Below are positions 10,714 to 20,269 of a stretch of 64,000 bases of DNA, one piece after another. Within the stretch, counting starts at the first letter, position 1, and the number at the start of each line of letters is the position of its first letter. This DNA is from Coniochaeta sp. PMI_546. Its lineage: Eukaryota; Ascomycota; Sordariomycetes; Coniochaetales; Coniochaetaceae. The notes beneath the pieces were generated by a model. The model was not told the DNA's origin, ran no database searches, and saw only the letters and a program-made list of their open reading frames with translations. A program made the position numbers and the translations under genes. The stretch covers positions 1,674,001-1,738,000 of the forward strand of contig MU271145.1 of assembly GCA_021432605.1 (NCBI GenBank). Reading direction: 5' to 3'.

Positions 10714-11232
10714 CTAAGCTTTCGATCCCCCCTCGTCTGCCGACTTGCCTGGAACACAGGTTGTGACTCCACGCTTTGCCATCTCCTCGTTCCGTGCCAG
10801 CATTCTGGCCTTCTCCTCCTCCGTAAAAATCTTCGGAACATTCTCCGCATCGGGGTGGAACATGTCCCAACGGGACGCGTTGCGGCCGTCGGCGGTGCGC
10901 AGCCTCTCGGGAAGCGGCAGACCATCGTAGTATTCTCTGATCTGGGCTGGGTTGAGGCCGACCGCGTCGAGAACATTGCGTTCGGCGTCAAAGGTACGGA
11001 GCACGCCGTCGTAGCCCAACGCACTTATGCCCTGTCCGTCTGGATCCCTCTTCATCCATCTTATGATGTTGCTCAGAGACTTGTCATCATCGCCTACAGG
11101 CTGTCGGTCTGTGGCGGCTTGGGGCGTGGTCGGGGGGTTCTGCAGTTGATTAACAATGATGGTCAGCATAAGGTACATGTACTGACAATTACGAGAGTTT
11201 GGGGAAGCACTTGCCGCCGGTTTGTCCGCCAT
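10714..11232 (-). CDS. conserved-looking small hypothetical protein
   Basis: Up to 172 residues from the ATG at 11232 (MADKPAASASPNS). I do not recognise the family. The C-terminal two thirds look like real protein: SLSNIIRWMKRDPDGQGISALGYDGVLRTFD, NPAQIREYYDGLPLPERLR, WDMFHPDAENVPKIFTEEEKARM. It is soluble, charged, and has no signal peptide or membrane segment. The odd hydrophobic stretch near the start (YMYLMLTIIVNQLQ) may be an unspliced intron: a donor GTAATT at about residue 14 and an AAG acceptor 75 nt later would remove it in frame, while the nearer CTGCAG acceptor would break the frame. The N-terminus is therefore uncertain; the C-terminal part is more secure. Confidence 0.55.
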   Translation of the reverse strand: MADKPAASASPNSRNCQYMYLMLTIIVNQLQNPPTTPQAATDRQPVGDDDKSLSNIIRWMKRDPDGQGISALGYDGVLRTFDAERNVLDAVGLNPAQIREYYDGLPLPERLRTADGRNASRWDMFHPDAENVPKIFTEEEKARMLARNEEMAKRGVTTCVPGKSADEGGSKA

Positions 11233-12724
11233 ATTGCAAGCGAGTTGATGCAAGTGATAACGGCGCGCGGCTTGAATGTTTCGAGCAAGAATTACGTTTT
11301 CCAAATGCGTGGTAATGTGATGGGGCAGCTAAAGGGGAGCATGCGAGCTGTGTGAAGCATTAGTGATAGCAGAAGTGGTCGGATTAGAAGTAACTAGGTA
11401 GGCGCCCGGAGGTGCGAGCGGTGCAGCAGCGCGCAGATGAGAGTAGCGGAAAGTTGGAGCGTCGAAAGGTCGTGCTGATTATGATGATAATGATACTATA
11501 AATGAGTAAATGCTTTCGGTTGGGGCGAGACGAACGAGGGGGGAGAGACCTGGGAGTGTATGGTGTGTTGGTTGGCAGCCCCGGAACTGATCCCAATTGG
11601 ACCGCGTTTACTAAGGACTCGTTGTAACCTGTTACCATTTGGCTCAGGGAGTCGGCGCTGTAGGTTGAATCCTACAAGGTGTAACGTCCCTACAGCCGGA
11701 TAGTGGTTCTTTCATAGGCAAACTGTTGGCAGGCTCTTAACAGAGTTGATTAGCAGCTACCCCGATAATCGCCAGTTGTACCGATGAAGCTCGTCATCAG
11801 TTCATCTACAGTCTATTAACTACCTGTTGACATCCTGTTGATGGTCTTTCACCGTCTGTTGTCTCCGTCTGGGCTAAGAGTCTCCGAAAGAACCGCGGTG
11901 CCGCCGTATGGGTGCGACCCGGTAATGGACGGTAGTCGAATTAGAACGCGAACCATTCCTTTCTCGTGGCCATCTCGTGTGTGACACTGCCGTGACTATG
12001 CCAACAGTTTCCAAGTATAGAGTGAATCAGACACTCGGCCCGTGCCATCAGTCTGGGGGCTAGTTTTGCTCCAACCAGCATCTAGAATATGAGTATCTAC
12101 CATTTCTTAAGGCGAGGTAGGCACGGCCATCCTCCCAAAAAGTTCCACTGTTTGGCCCGTTGGTCCTCATGTATGTACGTCGAACAAGCACTCCGAACGG
12201 TTACACTAATGCGATTGGTAGAAAAACCATGAATCACGAGGATCGTTGCGCTGTGCCGTACAGACGCGGACCAACGTCCAGTTGCCTGATCAAAGCCGAT
12301 CAAGAAAACCATGGATCCTTGGGGTCGTCAACGCTGTGCCGTACGAGACGGACGTAGCCACTCCCCCAATGAAGCCGGACTATCGCATTCTTGAAGGAAG
12401 TCTTGCCTGGAGCAGGGACTGAACCAGCATCCTCCTTTCATCATGTTGACCCATGTTGCCTTAATAGGGACTCATCATTCAGCAGCCAACAACCCCCAAG
12501 GAAGCCGGAATACCGCTGTGGACCGTGGAACCATGCCGCCCGACGACAAGGCACAGATGGCAAGGTCCGGACGGAATCACGATGAATTGGCCAGTATAAG
12601 TAGAGCAGTCTTCCCCTGCTCGCTGAACGACCAGAGAACAGACCCGGGTATCAAGCCGATTAATCCTCAACGCTCACACTTTCTTCTACACCCTACCCAA
12701 GATAGCAATATTCTATTGCCCAAC
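11233..12724. other. intergenic with short diverged direct repeats
   Basis: No supported gene. At 11640-11690 there is a stem-loop GTAGG-TTGAATC-CTAC that resembles a tRNA T-arm, but no full cloverleaf could be built. At 12249-12516 two pairs of imperfect direct repeats occur (13-bp exact CGCTGTGCCGTAC at 12249 and 12332; a 24-bp imperfect pair at 12363 and 12493). Confidence 0.45.
12249..12516. repeat. two interleaved pairs of short direct repeats
   Basis: CGCTGTGCCGTAC is repeated exactly at 12249-12261 and 12332-12344, followed each time by a similar AGACG-containing stretch. A 24-bp unit with core GAAGCCGGA occurs at 12363-12386 and 12493-12516 with three differences. It may be the remains of a tandem or mobile element; the family cannot be told. 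Confidence 0.5.
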
Positions 12725-12901
12725 ATGCAAGCCAACCTGTTCAAACTCCTCGCCATCGCTACTACGTTTTCGGCGGTGCACTCTGCCCCGGTAGCGACTG
12801 CCGAGGTCACCAAGGCACAGGTCAACGGAACGCAGGTCATCGGAACTCAGACCAATGACAGTTATAGGGTTGCTGGAGTACGCGGCCGGAAACGTTGTTG
12901 A
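12725..12901 (+). CDS. small secreted peptide candidate (58 residues)
   Basis: The ATG at 12725 follows CCCAAC and opens a clear signal peptide, MQANLFKLLAIATTFSAVHS, cut probably before APVATAEV. The mature part is Thr/Asn/Gln-rich with two NGTQ/IGTQ-like units and ends in VRGRKRC, a dibasic, Kex2-like context. The upstream promoter region has a pyrimidine-rich CACTTTCTTCTACACC. The stop at 12901 may not be the real end: a frame just downstream, closing at 13001, reads PSCGSQCGGISGCPLS, Cys-rich like small secreted effectors, and GT donors lie between, but I could not find a splice that joins them cleanly. It may be a Cys-rich effector, a processed peptide precursor, or chance. No homologue is recognised. 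Confidence 0.4.
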   Translation: MQANLFKLLAIATTFSAVHSAPVATAEVTKAQVNGTQVIGTQTNDSYRVAGVRGRKRC

Positions 12902-14592
12902 CCCTCCGTGATTCCGTGAAGAGTGGTACGTCAAGTAACCGAATCTCTACCCTTCGTGCGGCTCGCAATGCGGTGGGATCAGCGGTTGTCCCTTATCATA
13001 GCACCAAGAGAGAGTTCCTGATAGCGGAGGGCAGCAACGCACCGCGCCGAGACCCAGGTCAGTGCTCCAGGGTAAGTTCTGTGCATCGAAATAACTGACA
13101 GCGTCTTCCGGTCAGGTAGCTTCCTGAAGGTACATGCTGGAAAGGTGCGGGCATTCCCTGCCGTGAGACCGGTAGTAGCTTACGGCAGAGGTAGACAGGA
13201 CTATATGCGTCCGAAGCGAGAGTATCGCGTCACGGGACACGTCCAGCATCGATGTTATCTCCGCGACCGCTCCACCCGCCAGCGGAAATCTGATGATGAG
13301 CACTGGCGTACCTCGGCGGCCGAATCAAGCTCCCAGGGCTTCTATACATTGCTACCCGTTGGGATGAAACTGCAGTTTTGTCACGTGCATAGGCGGCTCA
13401 GCCGCAGGGCAGACTGAGCACAGCCGGGGTTCATCTATTTTCGTTCTAGTGGCCTACCACTCCCCGTCACTCTAGTGTACTGCATCCCATTTCCAGGGCC
13501 TCAGTATCCCGATTGCTGGGCTCGTGGGATACTATGTTCAGCATCATTTTCTCCTGCGATCTCGAGACACTGGAGAATTCGGGATCCCGTCCGTATAGAC
13601 ATTTCCAGACCGCAGCGGCTAATATACACCACACACATGGAGAAAAAGCCCGGTCGCTTGCGGTCTTACTACCCTTCTCGCTTCTCTCTCCCTAGTCCGA
13701 ATGCGACGCTTCCCTTTTTTTTTTTCATTATTTCCCCCCCAAGCCGCATGATCATACCCTCGCGAATCAGAGACGGAAATGTTTTCCATCTTCTCTCAGT
13801 GGCTCTCTCGTAAAATCAGGATCTACCACAGTAACCCCCAAGACTACCACTACAAGGCTGTTGTTCATTCCCCGGATTCAGTCAATCTGGATTCTGGTGG
13901 TCATCTTATTTGTTCTGTTCAATGCGGACACTATGCTGATCATCCCCCCCCGTGTCCCGCTCAAATCAGCGGGTGTCGATCGACAATCATGTCAGACTCA
14001 GCCGTTTGAGAAGAGAGGGAAAAGAAAATAGGTGCCTGTAAGAACTACCTGCTCAGCCGCGAAGAACACCCTCTGGCAATCCTTCCGGTTGGCTGTATGG
14101 GTTCACGGCGGCATTATTAAGTACAGTAGCGGTACAGGTAGCCAGTGGACCTTTCTTTCGGTCCTTTCGTTCGCAGTTCTTCTTCCTCTCGTTACAACTG
14201 CCCGTGCTCGCATCTTATAACCACCCCCCAATCCCATGTCCCCTTAATAAGCCCGGGGTGCCGGTCTGCGGGAGTGGGTGTGTTGTGGTGTGTGGTGCTA
14301 CTTCATTTGTTGAAAGTACCCCATCCTCATATACCTATCTACCTTAAGGTACCTGCTCGCTTCTCTGTTACATCTCTCATTACACTGTTGTTTTCTCGTC
14401 GACTGAATATTTTCTTCTGGTCTTTTTTGTGTTGCGAAGGTGTCATTGTCTCAATTGTGAATGTGCCCTGTTCGACCATGCCCGACAACACGCTATTGTC
14501 ATGGTAGTAAAACAAATAAAAGCTGCCAGAAATTGAGAAACGCGACACAATTCAAGTGTTGGAAACCCAGGCAGTCAAAGTAAAGGAGGGCG
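12902..14592. other. intergenic, no gene seen
   Basis: Mixed sequence with a T-rich run near 13712-13730 and a 12-bp palindrome TACCTTAAGGTA at 14340-14351. The several 60-120-codon frames have no coherent domain content. Confidence 0.45.
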
Positions 14593-15613
14593 ATGGACAC
14601 GAAGAGGCCAACCGGTTCCGCCGACGGACAGGCCGGTATAGAGCTATCGCACCACAGCACCACCTACAAGGGCGGCGCCGGCGCCGGCGGCGACAGGCAG
14701 AGCCAGCCGGGCCTGGAGGTGGTCGACTACTCCAGCCTCGAGGTCGTCTCCCCGCGGCCGGGCCTGTCGCACGCCCGGACGTGGGAGAAGGGCAGCAGCC
14801 TGCCCCAGGTGGTGGTGGCGGCGGCGGTGCCGTACGGCGGCCACCACCACCCATCGGGACAGGCGCCGCCGCCGCCCGGCTCGGCCTCGAGCGGAATGGG
14901 GACGCCGTACAGCGGCCTGGCGCCGAGTTACGAGTACATGAGCCCCCACGGCGGGGGCGGCGGTCCGCCGGTGAAGGACGGGGTGTTTCGGGAGGACTCG
15001 ATCTGTGGTGTCAAGAGGCAGACGTTCTGGATTGTCATTGCGATTGGGATATTCGTCATGGTGGCTGCTGTGGCTATCGGAGTCGGACTGGGGGTTGCGC
15101 TTCACAGGAGCGATGATGCTGTGCCTAGGTGAGATCTTTTCTTCCAATTTCTCTCTTGTTGAATCTGTCTGAGCGTCAAGAAACCCTTCCCCCCCCCCCC
15201 GGGACTGACCATTTTCCAGCACCACCCCCCTGCCCAGCGCAAACAGCAGCAGCCCGACAACAACAAGCTTCCCCCCACCGACAGCGACGGGAGCCACGGG
15301 GCCCGAAGTGGTGATCCGCTGCCCGGCCAACAACCGGACGCTATACTCGGCCGCTGGGACAGGCAAGTCGTACCTCCTGCTCTGCGGGCGCGACTACTCG
15401 TCCGTCGACGGCGCCGTGGACCTGTCCAACGAGCCGGTGGACAACATGTCGGACTGCATTGCCAGGTGCGCGGCGCAGCAAGGGTGCGTCGGGGCCGGGT
15501 GGGGGCCGTACAACGACCAGAACACCTGTTGGCTGAAGAGCGTGCTGGGGCTGCCGAATGTCACGCCGAATTGGTACTTTGCTGTTGAGGATGAGGGGGC
15601 GCTGGGGACGTGA
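14593..15613 (+). CDS. single-pass membrane protein with Cys-rich (PAN/apple-like) ectodomain
   Basis: Two exons, 14593-15128 and 15220-15613, split by a phase-2 intron (GTGAGA..TTTTCCAG) that contains a C12 run; 309 residues. The first 140 residues are a Gly/Pro/Ser-rich, presumably cytosolic tail (GGAGAGGD, PPPPGSASS). One membrane segment, TFWIVIAIGIFVMVAAVAIG, spans about 149-168. A Ser/Thr/Pro linker (STTPLPSANSSSPTTTSFPP) suited to O-glycosylation follows. The ectodomain (about 205-309) has CPANNRTLYSA, LLCGRDYS, MSDCIARCAAQQGCVGAGWG and TCWLKS, the spacing seen in fungal PAN/apple-like domains. Topology and domain content suggest a wall- or ligand-binding surface protein; no enzymatic motif is present. 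The start has a good context and no upstream in-frame ATG. Confidence 0.82.
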
Positions 15614-16355
15614 GGGCGTTTTTTTTGGGGGGTTCAAGGGCCTTGGGAAATGTAATCTGGACTGGATTTGTGACAGGTCATGCTTAACAGTTTGGGGGGT
15701 GGACAGCGCGGCGTTATTGAGAGAGGATTTGTTTTTACTTGGTCATGGATTATTTGCTTACAACAGGTGGCAGGGACGGGGTTTGGGTTTTCTAGACAGG
15801 TAGCTTAATCAAAGCTGCGTGTTGGGCGCGGATCATGACCTTGTTTACGTGACGAAGGTGTTTGTGTTTACCCAGTGGCAGACAGGTCTGGATTTGCCGC
15901 CTTGTGTCGCGTTGCATTGGCTGAAGGTGAGAAGACCGCGGCTGCTGGTGTCCTATGAAGTCAAATATGGTCTTGAATCAGTACCGGTCAAGGAATTGGG
16001 CTGTGCCGGACTTCGGGTGGGCGGAGGGCACCGCGCAGACACCCGCCTGCTTAACCGGACAAGGTCTTCGGTTCGATTCCTTGCCAGACACGCGATTGGC
16101 CTCGCAACCTTTTTTTTTTTCTTGTCCTCTCTTGGGTTCTGTTTTCTTAACATCTGCCAAAGAAAAGTGAGACGAGATGACGAGAAGTGAAATGGAAACT
16201 GGTCTCCATCATGTCTACTGTGTATCAAGCTCAAGTCACGGAGAACACTCTCTTTCCTACATGCGGAACCAGTCCGTACCGCGTCTGACTTCTCGCGACA
16301 CCCCCATCCAAAAAAGACACCCATACCCTACGCCAGAACACCCGAACACCAGACA
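15614..16355. other. intergenic between convergent genes; B-box-like sequence
   Basis: The 3' flanks of two convergent genes. At 16069-16079 the sequence GGTTCGATTCC matches a Pol III B box and a T run follows at 16110-16120, but no acceptor or T stem pairs, so I do not call a tRNA gene. Confidence 0.45.
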
Positions 16356-18425
16356 TCACTTCCTCAACATGAGCACCCCCCAAGCAGCAATCCGATAACC
16401 CGCAATAATCCCCATCATGATCCCGATATCCTTGCCCATGTACCCAGGCTGGTAGTTGTACTGATCCAGCACGCCCTGGCCAGCAATCTTACACTGGCTC
16501 GCCAGCTCGGACGGAAACATGCAGAAACACTCGCCCCCCACCGCATCCCTGGCGCACTCGTAGGTCCGGTACGCAAACTCGTTGATCATCATGTTCTCAA
16601 AGACGTACTTCTGGTAGTCCCAATAGTGAAAGACATACTTGTAAAACACATTCAGGATCCCCGGCGGGACCATGAAGCCGTCGACGCTCATCCAAAGCCC
16701 GTTGGCGAAGGCGACCAGGGCGAGGCTGATGACGAACGAGGGGAAGAGGGAGGTGAGCAGCACCACCAGGCTCTCGGCCGCCAGGAGGTCGAGGAAGAGC
16801 CACAGCACCCAGACGAAGAAGGCGGACGCCGAGGGGCGGAAGTTGGAGAGCCAGTAGGAGATGAGGCTGAAGACCAGGGAGATGAGGAAGAGGTAGGGGA
16901 CGCCGATGAGGAAGTTGGAGATGATCAGGTGCGCGGCCGAGTACAGGCCGTTGTGGTGCTCTTTGACGTACTGCTGCCTGTCTTCCAGGTAGGCGGGGAC
17001 GTAGGCTACGGCCATGAAGGACATGAAGGCTGAGCCGTAGAACTAGAGAGGAGGGTCAGCAAGGTCTGAGGAACGGGCGGTAGGTCTGGATACGTACGAT
17101 AGCGTTGGTGAGCGGGATGATGGAGGATTGGTCTGTTGAGAGGCGGAGCCAGACTGTGCCCATCATTACAGCGAGGCCTGCGGAAAGTTAGTTAGCTATT
17201 GTTCCGTTCATGTCGAAAATCCCCCTTGGGGAAACTGACCAAAATACATCGCCAGCCGGATCCCATACACGACCACATCCCGGTAGCTCTTGATAAAACT
17301 CCGATGAAGCAGCGTCAACACCAGACTCGGCAGGCTCGGCTTCTTCTCCGCCTCCTCGACGATGACGACCTCCTCGGCCCCCGCACCCCGGCGCTCGACC
17401 TCGGCCACGGCAGCAGAGAGCTCCTTCGCCCGCGCCGAGGCGGCCCAGGCGCGCTGCATCTCGTCCAGGCGCGACTCGGCGCCCAGGTCGCGGTGGCGCG
17501 CAAAGTCAATGTTGACCAGCTCGAGCAGGAACTCGGCCGGGTTGACGTGCAAGGGGGGCTCGCGGCCGAGCGAGGCGTAGTGCGGGCCCACGGCGGACAC
17601 GGGGCCGAAGAAGTGCGGCCTGCCGGCCGACAGGAGCAGGAGCTTGTCGAAGAGGTTGAAGGTCGAGGTGCTGGGCTGGTGGATGCTGGCGATCACGATG
17701 AGGTTGTTCCGCCTCGCCACGCCCTTGAGGTAGTTGACCACCTCCCAGCTGGCGGCCGAGTCCAGCCCGCTGGTGGGCTCGTCGAGGAAGAGGATCTTGG
17801 GGCTGGTGATGAGCTGGCTCGCCACGCCGACGCGCCGCTTCTGGCCGCCGCTGATGCCTTTTCGGAGCGGGGTGCCGATCAGGGCGTCGGCCTGCTCGCG
17901 GAGGCCGAAGGCGTCGAGGAGCCCGTCGATGCGGGCCAGGCGCTCCTGCTTGGGCAGGCGGCTGGTGCTGGCCAGGCGGGAGGCGAAGGTGAGGGTCTCG
18001 CGGACGGTGAGGGCGCCGATCAGGGCGTCCTCCTGCTCGACGAAGCAGCTCATGGAGCGGAAGGCGGCCTTGGACGGCTTGCTGCCGTTTACGAGGACGG
18101 TGGCGTCGACTCGCTGGGCGCCCGTCGGGCGGGAGGCGAGGACGTTCAGCAGGGTCGTCTTGCCGCAGCCCGAGGGGCCCATGAGGGCGAGGATCTCGCC
18201 GGCTTCGACTATCCCTTCTGCATTCTCGACGATGGTCTTGGGGAGCTTGGTCTCCCTGTCCTTGACGGTGACGGTGACGTTGCTCCAGGATATGCTCTGG
18301 ACGGTGGTGTTTCTCAGATGGTCTTCGGCGACTGTCCCCTTTTCGATATCAGTAGCGGCCATCTGTTTCTGAGCCGTGCGTTCGGTGTCCGTCGTGTCAG
18401 ACGGCGGCGACGCTGTGCCAGCCAT
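16356..18425 (-). CDS. half-size ABC transporter, ABCG (White/Brown) type
   Basis: ATP-driven exporter, nucleotide-binding domain first. Exons 17240-18425, 17098-17177 and 16356-17042; introns of 62 and 55 nt (phases 1 and 0) give 650 residues, normal for a half-transporter. The ATG at 18425 is the first in frame. Walker A is GPSGCGKTT, the Q-loop region is SCFVEQEDALIGALTVRETL, the signature is ISGGQKRRVGVASQL, Walker B is ILFLDEPTSGLD and the switch His sits in ASIHQPS. The C-terminal half has about six membrane segments (for example LIISNFLIGVPYLFLISLVF, FFVWVLWLFLDLLAAES, GIMMGIIAGYRIAAWGVLM) and a Cys-rich loop ECARDAVGGECFCMFPSELASQC between the last two, as usual for ABCG proteins. It must dimerise to work. 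The substrate is unknown (lipids, sterols or toxic compounds in relatives). Confidence 0.95.
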
Positions 18426-20269
18426 GGTTTGCAATTTGGACCCACGGTGTTAAGATCCTGGCGGAATGTAGATGTGAGGAGTTACGGCATAGCACAGACC
18501 GTGGCAACGGGACGGCACGCGGGTGTCTCCCTTTATGTAACGAGAGGTGTTCATATCCGACCGCGGTTTCAGCCGCTTGCAGGCAGGATGGCCCATTCCA
18601 GATTGCACTCCCATACCATACTGTGTATGAGCTCCTGCATACCAAAGGGAACGATCTTGAAAACTCATCTATACTATCTGTTGAGCAGCCACACGGACTT
18701 GCCGCAGCGTCACATACCGATGCCTTATCGGTTAGTATAGTCTTTTGCTGGCAGAGTAAGCGCTAGCTAAGTCGGCGAGCTTTCCACTTGAAAAGCTACC
18801 GCAGTGCTCTGTAACGGCTTCGTTGGCGGAAGTGATAAGCGGCCTTGCCATGTGGAAGCTGTTGGTGTTGGAATGCTCCCTATCTGGCGACCGCGTCGTG
18901 GCGTTGCGGGCAGTGTCTGATTGATCCTCCTGTTATTCATTGGAGAGAGTGTCTTGAGTATAAACAAGGGGGGGATTGCCGGCTTGCCCGCTTACGAAAG
19001 TGTTTGATATCTACTTTAGCCTGCTGTGGCTGGAATCATTGGCCGTCAGGCGGCCCGTCATTAGCTGACATGCGGCTTAGGTTGGCGACGTGGCTTTTGC
19101 TGCAGTACGCAGTCTATCGCTATGCCTATACTGAGTGGGCAAAGGGAATGCCGGCGCTGTGGGATGTTCGCCGACTATATATTTCTAGTTGCCGGGGAAG
19201 CGCCGGCCGCTTATAGGTCGACCCGCCGAAGAGAACCCTTGATTGTCTGCTATAAGAGCCCGACGACATGTGTACACGTGTAGAGTTTGATATGTTTGCC
19301 AAGACTGCTCGTATCAACGGGCGCTAGCTAGTTCAGCCCTGTCGAAGTCTCGAAGACGGCGATCTGGGCCACGTCGTTCCCCGAGTGGGGAATGCCGACT
19401 CGGCTCGCCTTGCCCGGCCTCTTTCACTCGGGGCGCATAGCCAACGTAAAACTCCACTCTACCCCTTGCCTATTGCCTTACGGTAAAGTAGGTCGGCGAT
19501 GACTGGAGCTCTGCAGCGGCGACTTCGTTAATGCAGTCTCAGCAAGCTCAGCTTCCTTCGAGCAAGCCTGTCCAAGGCATGGCCGAGAATTAAATGCTAC
19601 GTTGCAATTCCTCCAGAGTCGGCGACCAGAAGAACGGTGTAAGATTGGGTATACTTATCTCAAGGTCATCGTACCTCCCTCGATATCTCTGGAGTTTCAA
19701 GCTGCTAGCTCCCGTTGGCCGCCTTGAAATCATCCTTCAGCAACAGATGATGAGTTGCTCAGAACTTCGAGTATCATTGCATCTGTACCTCTAGACGCAA
19801 ATGGTCTCCCGCGTGTCGTCATCTTGTTGGAAAGACGAAGCCACCAGCACCCGGCCGCTAGGTGCCGAACAGACCAGGAACTGTATCAAGGCCCAGTCGA
19901 AGTGGAGTGCATATCGGCCTCAATTAGTCGCAGCAGATGCTGGGTCGGACCCGTCTAAAGTTGCTTTTCATTAAAAAACAGCAGCAGGGGGTTTAGCAGA
20001 AAGGGTTCTGATTCCCCCCTTAGGTGCTGGCCGTCCCAGTTCTAAGAATGAAGCATGGTATAAAGCATCCCGTTACCGCATCATCCCATCCATAAGCCCT
20101 CATCCACAGAACTCCAGGTTTTTTTTCGCACGCTGAAAAAGCAGTCATCAAAGATTGCTCATTGCCCATTAGTCCCGTCATTTTGCCCTTTCCGAAACTC
20201 ATTCATATATACCTCCCTCTGCCAGCTTATTTTTTCGGTGTCATATCGAAAGCTCCCTGAAGCAGTAAT
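18426..20269. other. intergenic, no gene seen
   Basis: Promoter side of the ABCG gene and 3' side of the Zn2Cys6 gene. Holds one copy of the 16-bp motif GTGTACACGTGTAGAG (19270-19285). Several short open frames lack any recognisable feature. Confidence 0.45.
19270..19285. promoter_or_regulatory. 16-bp CACGTG-containing motif, copy 1
   Basis: GTGTACACGTGTAGAG, identical to 23747-23762. It centres on the E-box-like CACGTG inside a longer palindrome (TACACGTGTA). A regulatory role is only inferred. Confidence 0.35.

Noticed and set aside
11640-11690. GTAGG-TTGAATC-CTAC hairpin resembling a T-arm
   Set aside because: No matching D and anticodon arms within tRNA distance.
12397-12450. Minus-strand GGTTCAGTCCC, weakly like a Pol III B box
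   Set aside because: Consensus mismatch, no A box and no cloverleaf.
16040-16120. tRNA-like sequence with B box GGTTCGATTCC and downstream T run
   Set aside because: Neither the T stem nor the acceptor stem pairs and no A box fits, so at best a decayed tRNA.
17199-18740. 513-codon plus-strand open frame opposite the ABCG gene
   Set aside because: Antisense shadow of a clear ABC transporter; composition is Gly/Ala/Val/Glu-rich without motifs.
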